DNA of 64,000 nucleotides, from NCBI GenBank assembly GCA_018857735.1, contig JABMCL010002767.1, positions 1 through 64,000 of the forward strand, written 5' to 3'. Below the pieces are notes generated by a model that saw nothing but the letters and a program-made list of their open reading frames with translations, made no database searches and was not told the DNA's origin. The DNA comes from Alviniconcha marisindica. Lineage: Eukaryota > Mollusca > Gastropoda > Provannidae. Both the position numbers and the translations under genes were made by a program. This document shows, piece by piece, positions 1 through 13,535 of this stretch (within the stretch, counting starts at the first letter, position 1; each line of letters begins with the position of its first letter).

Positions 1-117
1 AAAAAAAGAAAAGAAAGGGGGAGGAGGAAGAAAGGGGGGGGGGGGGGGGGGAAAAAAACAAAACAAAGCGAAGACAGACAGACAGAAGAAAAAATGAGAA
101 GAGAGAAAAAAAGAGGG

Positions 118-149
<32 letters not shown>

Positions 150-437
150 AAAAAAAGGGAAAAGGGGAAGAGCACATAGTTTATTATGAAGGCCACAGAC
201 CCATACACAAAAGGGAGCTGGGCAGGGGGTGGGAGGTGTAATACATACAGGAAGATTTGAACATTCATAACATCAAAGTATCAACTATAACAGATCTTAC
301 AAACACATTCATTACACATTTGCTTACACGAGTCTTTCTTCTCCGAGTTTTAAAGCATAGAAGACACATACATTGCCACTTTTCTGAAAACTAGTGCTGG
401 AGGCGGTTCCAGTGATGACGGTAAACGGTCACGGGCG

Positions 438-439
<2 letters not shown>

Positions 440-473
<34 letters not shown>

Positions 474-566
474 AGCAGACTGAGACGAGAACAGAGAAAG
501 GGGGAGAGAAAGGAGGGGTAAACCCCCAGAACAAAAAACCCCCCCCCCCCCCCCCCCCCCCCCCCC
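440..566. repeat. 31-G run facing a 28-C run
   Basis: Poly-G at 440-470 and poly-C at 539-566 are separated by 68 bases, so a hairpin, G-quadruplex or triplex could form. Further G runs lie at 904-920 and 940-957. Confidence 0.9.
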
Positions 567-1644
567 TTTCTACAAAAACAGTCCCAGACGGTCGCAGCGT
601 TAACACCAAGGCTCGGAAGAAAGTCCAGCTGCACGAATATTCGGACAGCCACAACTGATGACGGCGCCACAGGGACCCACCAGAACTATGTACAGCAGTA
701 CAAGAGAAGAGATCCCCAACCCTGTGACGCAAAGTGGGCCGCGGCGACTGAAGAAATGGCCCCTTGTGCCCAAGTTACCCACCCCGTAAAAACGAGTGTT
801 GTGCGGAACCGGCCGAGTGGAATGACCGTGACTGAATGCGGGAAGGGGCAAGACGCAGGCAGCGAGTGACCACTCCTCTGCCACAGTCTCACAGAGAGAG
901 AGAGGGGGGGGGGGGGGGGGTATAAAGAAAAGGGGGGGAGGGGGGGGGGGGGGGGGGAGAGAAAGGGGCTCAGAGAACACTACTGTTAAAGACCGTTTTC
1001 TTTACTCGGCAGAGAGTAAGCACTGCAATGGTTGAGAGATGTATGCATGGTGACAGTCAAGCGTTCTATCCGCCGGGCAGACGGGTAGGTTGAAACAGCG
1101 AAAGGAACAAAGAGGGAGAGGGAAAGAGGACACTCTCTCCACACACACACACACACACACGCACGCACGCACGCATACACACACACATATACACGCACGC
1201 ACGCACAACTCACCCGACCACCCTAATCCCTGCAGTACACTGTGGGTCAGATCTAACATGAACAGGGCTTCCCTGCAATCATGAAAACTAATTCGTCACG
1301 GGCACTGTCCCGACGGCTTGATCAATAATTCAAGCCATATGCTAATCACTGCCAGGTCTGCTGCTCCAGATGGCTGCCTCCATGGCATGCATGCATCCTG
1401 AACGCTGACATGGGTCGGCAACTGATCAATTCAGTCGATGTCGGAAGACCATGAAGCTCCCTGCCAGTGCACTGTTCTTGTGATTTTCGCAGATTGCGGA
1501 CAAATTTCGAGAAGTTCCTGTTCTATGTGCATGCTTCGATTGCATGATGACTTTAGCTAGATAGCAATTTGATTCCGATGAGGATGCAAACACTCTCTCT
1601 TCTCTCTCTCTCTCTCTCACACACAACACACACACACACACACA

Positions 1645-1682
<38 letters not shown>

Positions 1683-1927
1683 TCGCGCGCGCGCGCAAAC
1701 AACAACTCCTAAGTCAATACACTATAAGAACTCTCCGCGTATGCAAATTATACCCATATGCGTTTCTTCGCCGTTTAGAAATACGGCTTACAACGCCATA
1801 AAACTGAAAACATGATGGCAAACAACATGTAGTATTGATGGTGTCTGACTGATCTCATTTCCACGGAGAATAGGTTAAAAGTTGTCTGCAAACTTGAACA
1901 TATTTAGAGCACAATAAATACCTATTA

Positions 1928-1969
<42 letters not shown>

Positions 1970-2346
1970 AATTTAAAAATAATCGAATTCTACCTCTCCT
2001 GGCCTTTTGGGAAATTTTTTTTAAAAGCACCCCCCCCCCGACCTAGGGCACCCTTATTTCTGCGTTCGCAGTACCCAATCGCACCGTGAGATCTGGGTGT
2101 CTAATGGATGTGATTATAAAACCATATAACCTGGGTCAGAAAATGATATAACCAGAGTCACACCGCAGAGTTTTCAATGCGGTCTAAGTGCCCGTGGGAG
2201 CAGTGCGAAGTACCGCTACATGAAACCATCGATTAAACACTCCCACCAGAACATGTTCAAGTGCCAAATCACAGAACACCCTTTGCATATATATACGGTC
2301 CTAGTGTATTGACCACAGACTTGTCCCCTTGGTTGGTTGGCTGAAG

Positions 2347-2388
2347 TGTTGCTTTACCTCCACAGAAACCGTAGGCTTATTAGGGACG
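2347..2388 (-). repeat. dispersed tail module, CGTCCCTAATA family
   Basis: Reverse copy: TTGCTTTACCTCCACAGAAAC and then GGCTTATTAGGGACGG on the plus strand. Confidence 0.7.
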
Positions 2389-3143
2389 GAAGTCCAGGAC
2401 GGCCACCTCGACTTTTACACAGCTCCTGAGCTCTGACTTGTCCCCAAACCACAGTTGTAAGTTCAGTCAGAACAGAAGCCGAACTTTAGAGAGCCAAAGT
2501 GCGGCCGTTGAACACGACCCATACCGAGTACTCGCTCCTGTGGCGCATCCACACTGCAGAGCATGACCGAAGAACAAATAACTAAACTGCCAGTTTCAAA
2601 AGAACCCCACTAAAATAATGATTAAAGCCACTTCCACCTGGCGCCAATATAAATGGTCTCGGTGGAGAAACCGCGCTCTGCGCCGTAACCCCCCCCCCCC
2701 CCCCCCCCCCCCCATCTCTCAACGTCGCACTCGTAGTCGTGCTCGTGATACTCTCGGGCGCATTCTGAACAGTACGCGGTGGTCCTTAACTGGAAGTTTA
2801 ACCTAAAAACCTACGGCGTCATGAAAAATGGGACCAATATAACAAAGCTTGTCAGGACAGGTGGTCCTGCCCTCCTTAAAGAATTACAGCCACCCTCAGA
2901 AGGTCCAACAGGCTGTGATGTGCTCCCCGGCATCTGCCATGGACCATTTCCTGCCGCCAACAGATCTTTCCTCTTTTTTGCGACTCTGTTAGAACAGCGT
3001 GGTGCGGTGGTCGCTGCGCAATGCCGGACGGACACTGCCTTAACATCCTGTTATTCTGGCGGCGGTCCACAGCAGCCTTGGTCTTCCGGGTTGGCGCCTG
3101 TTTCGAGGTTTCACTCTTCTGTCCCCCTTTTCCCACTCGTCCC

Positions 3144-3187
3144 CGTCCCTAATAGGCCTTCTCGCCTCCGTGGACGCTAAGCAACAA
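3144..3187 (+). repeat. dispersed tail module, CGTCCCTAATA family
   Basis: Matches CGTCCCTAATAGGCC, then a GTGGACG(C/T)TAAGCA block, as at 7334, 38138, 50234 and 56430. A pyrimidine-rich stretch precedes it, as in the 38138 copy. Confidence 0.75.
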
Positions 3188-4709
3188 AAACTCACTTTCC
3201 CCTTCTTCTTCTTCTTTTTTGTTTACGGGCGGAACTTTTGCCAGGCGGGCTGAAGCGCATGTGGGCTATGCCGACCGCCGGGATACCACTGATCTCGACC
3301 TAGCTGACCATATGGGTCTGAACCGTCCTGAAACTGAACCGAATTCTGTCACAGGCTGACACGGAAAGCAAACCCAGAAGGAATGCCGCCAGCTCAGCGC
3401 TGATGCAGGCGTCTTTGGTTTCACGCTCGGGTTCACCTCGTTGAACATCCCGACTATTGTTGCCTGTACCCTTCCGTTCACGCTCATTGAAAGCATCAAC
3501 CGGCCAACACGCACACAAACCAGACACGGAACCAGCAGCGAGAAATTCCCAGTACAGTAAAAGCAAGGGCAGAAACGGGAGTTCCGTGTCAGCAAAAACA
3601 ACTGACAACAACAACAAAAACAAAACACTTACGAATGTCGAAGCCGTTTCCAGTAACAGCTGCAGTGTGCAAGGGGGTAGGGGTGTTTGAAACTGCGCGG
3701 CAGAAACGTGGTTCCCCCCACTCTGTGCAGCAAATGGTTCTCCAACTGCAGGACAAAGGGCCTGGTCAGCCTCCTCACACTGACGCAAGTGCTGTCCCCG
3801 GCTGGTCAAATCCACACTGAAGCACACACTTGTATAAATTCGCCACGTCAGTAAATTCACCACCGGCGGGCGTCCACGACTGACAAGTCTAGTTCACTCC
3901 CTCCCTCCCCTACTCCCCCAGCACACGGATAGGTGAGCGAATACGTTCGTTCAACGTAGCTTATTCACGTCCACAGGGACCGTAGCGAACACGTCCGTCA
4001 CGGTAGGCACTTTATATTATTATCATGGCAGTCAGTGGATCGATATGACATGCAAAAACGCTGAAACAGATGAGGAGGGAATTGCTATACACCTGCTGCC
4101 GCCGCTGTCTGATCAATTGTTACGGCATCAGAGGAGAGCCTTTGCGCTTGCTCACCGTCACTGTCACAACTACAACAATCACCATCACCGAGGATGGGGA
4201 TGCGTCACTGGTTTTTAACGCCCAGCCGCCACCCGAGTGGATCCTGTCAGGGCGAAATGAGCACTACAAGAAAGAACGGTGCCGCTCTGTGCCACGCTGC
4301 AGTGCCTAAACACTGAAACGTCATCATCATTGCCACATTTTACCTACTGCCTTCGTAGCCGTCTCAGTAATGGGCAACACGCATACTGTCCGCTCAGACA
4401 GCGTCAAAAACCACACTGCTGCTACCGGCACAGACACATCTATTATACATCTCAGTGGCACAGACACTGTAGCCAAATTCACACTGTCTCTGCTGATGCA
4501 AACTTCTCCCCACTCTCCGGAAGCATGCAAATGAAGGCGGGTGGGTCAGCGCGGGACACAAGTGATTTGCAGTTACTACTACACGTTGCCTACAAGCGGC
4601 ACACAGGCAATGAATCGCGGGAACTCCCACATCTTCGCTGCCGCTGATTGGACCATCTTTTAGATGGCAGGCGCCTGCAATCACTTATTACTACTCCTTT
4701 TCCTGTCTT

Positions 4710-5090
4710 TCAGATATCATCTAATGTCCCTGCCTTTCGGATGTTGTACGATGTCCCTGCCTTTCGGATGTCGTATGATGTCCCTGCCTTCTGGATGTCG
4801 TATAATGTCCATACCTTTTGGATGTTGTATGTCGTACGATGTCTCTGCTTTTCGGATGTCGTACAATGTCTCAGCTTTCGGATGTCGAACGATGTCTCTG
4901 CCTTTTGGATGTCAAATGTCTCCGCCTTTCGGATGTCAAGTGATGTCTCTGCTTTTCAAATGTCGTACAATGTCCCTGTCTTTGGGGTGTCAAATGATGT
5001 CTCTGGTTTTCAAATGTCGTGCGATGTCCCTGCCTTTTGAGTGTCGTATCATGATATCTCTGCCTTTCGGATGTTGTATGACGCTTCTGC
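4710..5090 (+). repeat. ~27-bp minisatellite, about 14 copies
   Basis: Unit GATGTCCCTGCCTTTCGGAT followed by GTCGTAT. Copies drift towards TTTTCAAATGTCGTAC on the right. Confidence 0.88.
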
Positions 5091-5708
5091 CTGGCAAGCG
5101 CTCACAACGCCCACCGAGCACTGTCGTGTAACGAAAAGTCAATATGAAATCATAAGGCTTATTAGGAACGGGCGGCGAAGGGCTTTGCCGGAAGGGTGCG
5201 AATCAGTGAATCAGAATCTCTTGATTCCGACACCGACCGAAGCTTGGCACTGGACATTCAGTCAGTACGGACGAATCTGATCGGGCTCTCGTCGGTACCA
5301 CGCGCGTGAAACCCACGTTAAAGCTTGACCAAGACGAAGAACGACTTTTTGACTGACAGCCTACGACTGACTCAAGTCTGATCATATGAAAACGAAGGGA
5401 GTTGGATCAAGCGCCTGTGGCTGGGTGTTGTAGCCGGGTGCAGCGAGGTGGCGGTGGCCTTGTCGCCGGGACGAGCGGTAACTGTGTGTATTCAAGAGTG
5501 AAGACTGTAGATCCAATAAGTTGGTGTCCACTGATCCATCATCGAGCTAAGTTAGGAGGTATGCCATGCCCAGTGTTTGCATTGGCCGGGTACGTTGTTG
5601 CCAGTAGGTACGGCTGAGGGGGACGGTGGCTTCTCAGTGTTGGAATTACTGAGTCAGGGAGTGCTGGCGTGACTCCTCACAAGATACAACTGAGTCCTAA
5701 CTGCGCGC

Positions 5709-5710
5709 GT

Positions 5711-5792
<82 letters not shown>

Positions 5793-5991
5793 AGTATGTG
5801 CGTGCGTGCATGTGTGCGCGTGCGTGCGTGTATTACAGAGTTAAAGCTTCATTTTAATATGCTAACAAATAACTTGACAGGGACACAAGGACATAGAGTT
5901 GTAGCTTATAGAATAGTGGTACCGGGTGGGGGCAGTCCGACGATAAAATAAAGTGTGGACTGACTCAGTGTTATTAGTGCTAGTGAGCAAT

Positions 5992-6046
<55 letters not shown>
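5709..6046 (+). repeat. two (GT)n arrays
   Basis: GT runs lie at about 5714-5834 and 5994-6046, separated by about 150 bp of unique sequence. Confidence 0.93.
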
Positions 6047-6049
<3 letters not shown>

Positions 6050-6721
6050 GCTTTCATCCTTTCCTGTCAGTCAACTCACGGAACGGTTGATGTGAATTCC
6101 GTTTGGAGTTTGTGTTACAGAAACCACGCAACCTCCTCCCCCTCCTCCCTCCCTCCCCCACCCACCCGACACAACCCTTCGCGAATTCGCTTAGCGCGCT
6201 TGCAGACCGCCCCCCCTCTCTCTCCACACCCACCCACACACACAACTTCCTCTCAGTGAGTTACCGACGACAGCACGGCAGGCCCGAACTAGCAGAAAAC
6301 ACGGGGACTGGCTGCAACAACCGACAGAAACTCCATTACCACCACAAGCCATCCATCAAACAATCTCCATCCACACCGTGGCCGATCAGAGGAATCAATG
6401 CCTGCATGACTATGCGCTATGTGCTGCCCATGCACACTCACAGGGAGAGTGAGCCGCGGCAAGAAAACGGCCTGGAATCGGAAATGAAAGGAGAGGGGCG
6501 AGCTATTAGCACTGATTAAATCACGCGTGCATGGGGGGGGGGGGGGAATACGAAGAAGGCGCGAAACCCCAAATGTGACAATTTCAGGAACGTTAGTCTG
6601 TAACCATCTCTTCTTTTTTTCTCTCTCTTTTTCTTCGTTTCTCCCATGAAGAAGTCATACTGGAGCAACCCGCACCCCGCTCCCCACCTTTTCCTCCTTT
6701 TTCTTTTTTTTCTTTTTTATC

Positions 6722-6748
6722 TCTCTCTCTCTCTCTCTCTCTCTTTAG

Positions 6749-6808
<60 letters not shown>

Positions 6809-6832
6809 ACCACCACCACCACCACCACCATC
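6722..6832 (+). repeat. (CT)n(AC)n(CCA)n array
   Basis: About 12 CT, 27 AC and 9 CCA/CAC units. Transition from a dinucleotide to a trinucleotide repeat is visible at 6806. Confidence 0.93.
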
Positions 6833-7333
6833 ATGCCACTCCCCTAACGACATTTCACCCGATCCGACATCAAACTCATGGCAAGGCTGCAGGGCCACTT
6901 GAGAAGTTCAGGAGTCGGAGGGATTTAAACCCCTCCGCACCCATTTGGCCCCATGTTTTTATTGACCTCCTGCAGCGACAGCGCACCGCCTGCCTGTGTC
7001 GTTTTTAACTTATCACTTGGCTCTAGCTGGGCGTCCACGTAGATGAGATCTCGTGGAGGGGCGGAGGTCGGAGGTCGGGGATGGGGGGTGGGGGATGGGG
7101 GGGTAGAGGGCGGGTGGTGGTGGTGGTGGTGGTGAAGGTGTGTAACATGCAGTTGGGTGGTATGTGGCGGTGTAGCGGGAAACAGCATGTAGTGGCATAA
7201 TGTGGCCCTGCATCTAGCGCTATTAGCGCAGTGTACAGCGTTTAAAAAGGCCGCGTGTGTCGAGCGTCTGAGGCGAGGGGGTCAGAGGTCAGGAGCTGTG
7301 TGAAAGTCGAGGTGGACACAGTCCCGGGCTCTC

Positions 7334-7375
7334 CGTCCCTAATAGTCCTCACGGTCTCTGTGGACGCAAAGCAAC
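7334..7375 (+). repeat. dispersed tail module, CGTCCCTAATA family
   Basis: CGTCCCTAATAGTCC followed by CTGTGGACGCAAAGCAAC. Same module as at 3144. It lies about 430 bp before SINE copy 1 but is not contiguous with it. Confidence 0.75.
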
Positions 7376-7800
7376 ATTTGAAGATGAAGAAGGAGGCGAG
7401 GGGGTGTGGGGGGTGAGCAAGCGAGTGAGCGTACATGCGATATAGCCGGAGAGAGATGGAACGTGGAATGGGTTGGGGGGGGGCATAGATGATCTATTGT
7501 TTGAGAGAATAGTTGTGAAAATTTCATCAATCAGTTATTTGTATAAAAAAATAACAATAACAACAAAACAACTCTATGTGGACGCCGATATAAAGGCAGC
7601 GTTGGCGGTGTTTTGTTCCACACTGACGTACGACTACGGTGGCATCGGGCCAAAGAAATGAATCCTGAGCAAGCGACCTTTTTTTTTTTTTAGAAGTTGC
7701 TGTCTCTCCCTTGTCCGTATATAATATAGTGCCAGGAAACCTTCCGGGCACGCTCTGGCCTGCATGGGTACCACAGTGATGGGTACCCACAGGCACATTC

Positions 7801-8045
7801 AGGTCAGCCAGTTTGGCCTAGCGGTAAGGCGTTAGGCTGGTAAGCGTTCGACATCGGTTCGATTCGCCGCTTCTGCCCCCTTCATCTTCTTTTTTTCTTT
7901 TCTTTATCTACAAACTGTGGTGTGTGGACACCTTCTTATGACTCTGCTCCTCACAGTTAATGAAACATTAAAACGGCTCGGCTCGCATCGCTGCCCATCT
8001 TAATGCAGAAATCACTGCGCTGGTGACAGTGTAGCGTTAGGTTTC
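7801..8045 (+). mobile_element. tRNA-derived SINE body, copy 1
   Basis: A tRNA-like head has an A box (TTGGCCTAGCGG, 7813-7824) and a B box (GGTTCGATTCG, 7856-7866) about 40 bases apart. It is followed by a pyrimidine stretch and a non-tRNA body shared with the copy at 37861 (AATGAAACATTAAAA, then CGCTGCCCATCTTAATGCAGA and GGTGACAGTGTAGC). The cloverleaf is too degenerate to be a working tRNA. Confidence 0.75.
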
Positions 8046-8218
8046 GTTCCCCAGACCTCCTCCACCTCCTGTGATCTCGGTCCCCGCCCGTATCTCTCCG
8101 GAGACAACTCGGCGTCCAAGTAGTCTCAGGAACAATTCAGACAGATTGAGTTCCCACATCCTCTGGAATGACGGAAGTGATCCTCGTCTCCTCACGACTG
8201 ACGAACACACGGCGCCGC

Positions 8219-8280
8219 CCCCACCACACACACACGCCCCCGCACGGCCACCACACACACACACACACACACGGCACTCA

Positions 8281-8346
<66 letters not shown>

Positions 8347-8619
8347 CAACCCTTCAGAAGGTTCAGTGAGACAAAAGGCAGGTCGGGAGGGAGCGATACT
8401 TTAAAAGAGTGACCCACCTGTAAAACAATGCCGTTTTTGTTCAGCTGATGCATAATGTATGAGCAACAATTCCCAGGGCATGAATGCCTGTTGTCATTTT
8501 ACTGTCAAGCAAGCACATACAAAAACAAAAAAACAAAAAACAAAAAACGCGTAGTCAGCCAAGCTGATGTCATGCGAATCAAAGCAAAAAGGCCGTCACA
8601 AAGTCTCATGCGTGCGTGC

Positions 8620-8651
<32 letters not shown>

Positions 8652-8822
8652 GTGGGTGGGTGCGTGCGCGCGACGTGTGTGTGTGGGGGTGCGTGCGCGC
8701 GACGTGCGTGTGTGTGGGTGGGTGGGTGCGTGTGCGCATGTGCGTGTTTGCATGCGTGTGTGTGTAGCGCGCGTGCGCACGCACGCACATGCGCGGGCCT
8801 GCATGCATGCGTGTGTGCGTGT
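8219..8822. repeat. (AC)n at 8219-8344 and (GT/GC)n at 8611-8822
   Basis: Two opposite-strand purine-pyrimidine alternating tracts about 270 bp apart. The second is rich in GTGCGCGCG steps with Z-DNA potential. The two could pair in inverted orientation. Confidence 0.9.
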
Positions 8823-9337
8823 GTTGTTTCGCAGCACACTAAAGCCGAGCACACACTAAAGTAATAAATCACTCGGTATCTTTACGCCCAGTCAACCAGG
8901 AACAACACTAAAGCCATCCTGTCCACTTAAATGACGGTAAAAAAACACCAGCTAAAATCGAAAACACAACTTTGCTCTTTTTTCTTTCTTTTTTAGCATT
9001 CTGCTCCTGATGTGAACAAGGGAGGCCTACGCAGTTACATAATCAAAACCAATATACTGCTGGGCCACACCCAAAGACTGATCAACTGATGGCTCTGAGT
9101 GTGTCATTCATTGCTACGAGCAGGCTACGTTTTGTTGTTGTTGATATTTTAAGGGAACAAGAGGTATGAAGTCGTGTCATCAGCCAGTGGCAGACGACTA
9201 AGATGATTTTCTAAAACAGATCTTGAGTCTGATCCATGCTCAGTTCTCGTGTTCCACTTCTTGCTGATCACAAATTGCAGATCGTTTCACTGGCCTCCGA
9301 CAATTACGAGATGTTTCAGCTTGACAAGAACAGCCGG

Positions 9338-9532
<195 letters not shown>

Positions 9533-9680
9533 AAACTAAACGCAGCAGCAACTCACCAAACGGTACAAATCAATCAGCCACAACAAACCTCCTCGACTGT
9601 CACTTTACAAACTCCTCGAAAGTGAAATGTGGAAATTTAACACCCACCACTCAGTCACCTTCAGTCACTCACTCAGGACA

Positions 9681-10106
9681 GTAATTCCAACTTCAACAGA
9701 TACTCGGATGTTCCAACGGATAGACGGCTCTTGAGAGTAATTCTAACTTCAACAGATGATGTTCCAACGGACAGACTCTTGATAGTAATTCCAACTTCAA
9801 CAGATGATGTTCCAACGGACACTCTTGATAGTAATTCCAACTTCAACAGATGATGTTCCAACGGACAGACTCTTGATAGTAATTCCAACTTCAACAGATG
9901 ATGTTCCAACGGACAGACTCTTGATAGTAATTCCAACTTCAACAGATGATGTTCCAACGGACACTCTTGATAGTAATTCCAACTTCAACAGATGATGTTC
10001 CAACGGACAGACTCTTGATAGTAATTCCAACTTCAACAGATGATGTTCCAACGGGCAGACTCTTGATAGCAATTCCAACTTCAACAGATGATGTTCCAAC
10101 GGACAG
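9681..10106 (+). repeat. ~48-bp minisatellite, nine copies
   Basis: Unit GTAATTCCAACTTCAACAGA followed by TGATGTTCCAACGGACAGACTCTTGATA. Copies differ by few bases. The unit is an exact multiple of three in most copies, so minus-strand frames stay open but encode only the repeat. Confidence 0.92.
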
Positions 10107-10906
10107 ACGCAAAGCGCCTAATGAACGCACCGCGAGTCACAATACACCGGCGTACCCCCGCCGGCAAAATATTCATGTGCGAAACTGACTGCGCGCGCTG
10201 TAGAACATGATGGGGAGCAAGGGATGGTGGTGGCGGTTATTTCTTCTTCTTCTTTTCTTTTTCTTCTTGCTCCGACCCCGAGAGCAGTTTCAACTCGCGT
10301 GATCTGTTCAAATGGGAGGAAGCGCCTGGGAAACTCGCTAGGCGCTAGAGAAACAGCCTGAAACACATCTCGGAAAACTGTTCGGGAAATAACAGCGAAG
10401 AAAAAAGAAAAGAAAAAAAGAAGAAAAGAAAGCAGAAGAAGCAAACCATTGACACACCACCCTAGTAAACATCCCCCCCCCCTCTCTCTCTCTCTTTCTA
10501 GCACGCACATTATGCACAAACATGCATAGGTTCTTTTCTCTTTGAGACAGAAGACGCTGCACCCACACACGTAGATATGTCCGGAGGGTGGGGGGGGGGG
10601 TCTTACCGGTAAGTTTTCAAAAATATTCTTTTAATCCCCCAATCCCCGCCCCCAAAAGCCCCATGCTTCATCGACTGAAGATTAAAACCCGGCCACAGCA
10701 TTAGTTCGGGCGTGAGGGACGAGGGAAGAAATGATGTTTCACATTAAATATCAGATGCACGGAACAGAACATTTTCAAAGAGAAAAACACTGGGGTAGGG
10801 CCCATAAAATGGGGATGACGTAGGAAACGATGCAATGCAACAACAAGTCTTGCAGCATAAATACCCTAAAGGAGAAAAAATAAAAAATAAAGCGTGCGTG
10901 TGCGCG

Positions 10907-10908
<2 letters not shown>

Positions 10909-10960
<52 letters not shown>

Positions 10961-10969
10961 ACACACACA

Positions 10970-11036
<67 letters not shown>

Positions 11037-11049
11037 GCACACTTACTCT

Positions 11050-11087
<38 letters not shown>

Positions 11088-11208
11088 CTCTCTCTCTCTC
11101 TCACTCACACACTCACACACACACACACACACACTACACACACACTACACACACACACACACACTCACACACAAACACACTCACACACAAACACACTCAC
11201 ACACACAC
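10909..11208 (+). repeat. compound microsatellite (AC)n/(CT)n, ~300 bp
   Basis: Alternating AC and CT blocks with rare interruptions (ACCAC, CTTACTCTCAT). It is the longest dinucleotide tract in the window. Confidence 0.95.
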
Positions 11209-11706
11209 CAGCTTGTGCACCAGTGGTGGCCACAAAATGGGGAAGGCGCTGGGAAAGCAATGTAGCAACGAACAACAAGTCTTTGCAACTGAATTGCCCT
11301 TACAAATTAAATATCACAGGAAACATCTATGATGTGCAGGACGGTAAAGAAAAAGAAAAAGAGGTAAGTAAAACAACGTGGCCACAATACACATCCCCCC
11401 CCCCCCCCCCGTCGGGCTGGGGGAAGCAACTAACGGAGCATGGAAGCACATGACTTCACAGCCGACGGCTCGTGGCCGCAGAGGCAAATGCGGTCAAGCA
11501 GCACTGGCACCAGTCTTTTTGCTGGCACCACGTCTGAGGCGGGCGGCACAATGGATACAGCTAATCGGGTCTGTCTGTCTGCCTGTTATAACCCCCTCCT
11601 TCTTCGGCCCAAAGTCTATGCTACCAACATTTATCATCTCCCTGCGATCCACGCCGACGCCAATGCCTGTACCTGCATTCCTTCACTCCCTCCTGAGGTA
11701 AATGTA

Positions 11707-11710
<4 letters not shown>

Positions 11711-11772
<62 letters not shown>

Positions 11773-11896
11773 TGGCAGCGGGGCCCCCAACTAACAAAGT
11801 TAAAGAAAACGTTGACACACTGCACGTGCACCGGTCTGTCAAGTAGCGATTCTGCCCCCCACCCTACCCCCATCCCCCACCACCCCACCCCCACCC

Positions 11897-11949
<53 letters not shown>
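11711..11949 (+). repeat. two (CT)n arrays
   Basis: CT tracts at 11711-11769 and 11899-11949. Each is followed within 25 bp by CAG (TTGGCAG and CTCCCAG), so each looks like a strong acceptor on the plus strand. Confidence 0.93.
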
Positions 11950-11952
<3 letters not shown>

Positions 11953-12312
11953 CCGGCCTCCCAGACTACATGGTTCAAGTTGACCCAAACGCTCATTGCC
12001 AAGGTCATGAAACCGGAGGAAGTATCTGTGATGATGCAATCGTACATTACTGTTTACACAAAGTAGTCCATGGCCATGCTTTGACTCATTTTCCTGCACG
12101 ATTTTAACTAGCCATCAACAGCCTTTATCAAATAATTTAACGATTGTCTGTCCTTTTTTCTTTTTTTCTTCTTCTTTTTTCGGAAGGGGATGGTGAAGGA
12201 GTGGCGCAGCTTCGTTTCTCTAAATTTCACTTGCTGTGACTGAAGATTTTCTGAAAAACGCAGCTTTGCGAAAGAGAGAAGAGCACTTTCGGCTGACACA
12301 GTGTAACTCATC

Positions 12313-12705
12313 GAAATCAGATCCACGGCTGTGCTTGTCTTCTTCAAGCCAGGGAATTACAGGTTACTGACCAGTGTAATTGAGTCTTCGTAGTCAGATC
12401 CACGGCTGTGCTTGTCTTCTTCAAGCCGGGGAATTACCGGTTACTGACCAGTGTAACTGAGTCTTCGTAATCAGATCCACGGCTGTACTTGTCTTCTTCA
12501 AGCCAGGGAATTACAGGTCAGTTATAGACCAGTGTAAGTCTTCGAAATCAGATCCACGGCTGTGCTTGTCTTCTACAGTGCTTGTCTTCTACAGTGCTTG
12601 TCTTCTTCAGTGCTTGTCTCCTTCAGTCAGGGGGTTTACAGGTTATTGACCAGTGTAAGTCATCGAAATCAGACCCACGGCTGTGCTTCTCTTCTTCAGT
12701 CAGGG
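12313..12705 (+). repeat. 75-95-bp tandem repeat, five copies
   Basis: Unit AATCAGATCCACGGCTGTGC, then TTGTCTTCTTCAAGCCAGGG and TTACTGACCAGTGTAA. The fourth copy carries a nested 15-bp repeat of CAGTGCTTGTCTTCT. Confidence 0.88.
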
Positions 12706-12927
12706 GGCGCCTGTTCCCGTCCCTCCAGCGAAAGATAACGTCAGCCGCTGCAGCGCTGCCCTGGCGTGGCAAGGCTCAGTTACCCCGTGGAGCCACTCAC
12801 AACAAAAACATCAGTCCTGATTAACACGACAAAAATCGAAACATAAGCCGATACTGCTAAACGTCCCCCTCCCCACCGCAACCCCCACATGACTCCAAAC
12901 GCTGCTTATCTGTAAAAGCAGGACATG

Positions 12928-12931
<4 letters not shown>

Positions 12932-13003
<72 letters not shown>

Positions 13004-13050
13004 AATAGGGGATATGGCCTAATTGAATAAAATCTTGTTTCGTTCTCTCT

Positions 13051-13095
<45 letters not shown>

Positions 13096-13134
13096 AGGGA
13101 TATGGCCTAATTGAATCAAATTCGTTCGTTGTTT

Positions 13135-13192
<58 letters not shown>

Positions 13193-13301
13193 AGGGGATA
13201 TGGCCTAATTGAATACAATTCTTTGTTCGTTCGTTCTCTCTCTCTCTCTCTCTCAATAAGGGATTTGGCCTAATTGAATAAAATTCTTTGTTCGTTTGTT
13301 T

Positions 13302-13359
<58 letters not shown>

Positions 13360-13471
13360 TTCTTTCAATAGGGGATATAGCCTAATTGAACAAAATTCTT
13401 TGTTCGTTCGTTCTCTCTCTCTCTCTCAATAGGGGATATGGCCTAATTGAATAAAATTCTTCGTTCGTTCG

Positions 13472-13535
<64 letters not shown>

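Noticed and set aside
3300..3863. 187-codon minus-strand ORF
   Set aside because: No recognisable domain, a competing plus-strand frame is open over part of it, and the composition is Leu/Val/Phe-rich as in translated noncoding DNA. No splice evidence.
4710..5090. Regularly spaced short repeats that could suggest a CRISPR array
   Set aside because: Repeats are directly adjacent and degenerate without unique spacers, and the genome is eukaryotic. It is a minisatellite.
7801..7872. Functional tRNA gene
   Set aside because: A and B boxes are good, but stems do not pair fully and the unit continues into a repeated SINE body.
9673..10130. Minus-strand repetitive ORFs (EHHLLKLELLSRV repeats)
   Set aside because: Translation of a 48-bp minisatellite; overlapping plus-strand frames are open as well.
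11440..12066. 208-codon plus-strand ORF
   Set aside because: Most of it is (SL)n from two CT arrays joined to unrelated flanks. Only the last ~34 codons might be coding, and they are listed as a finding rather than a gene.
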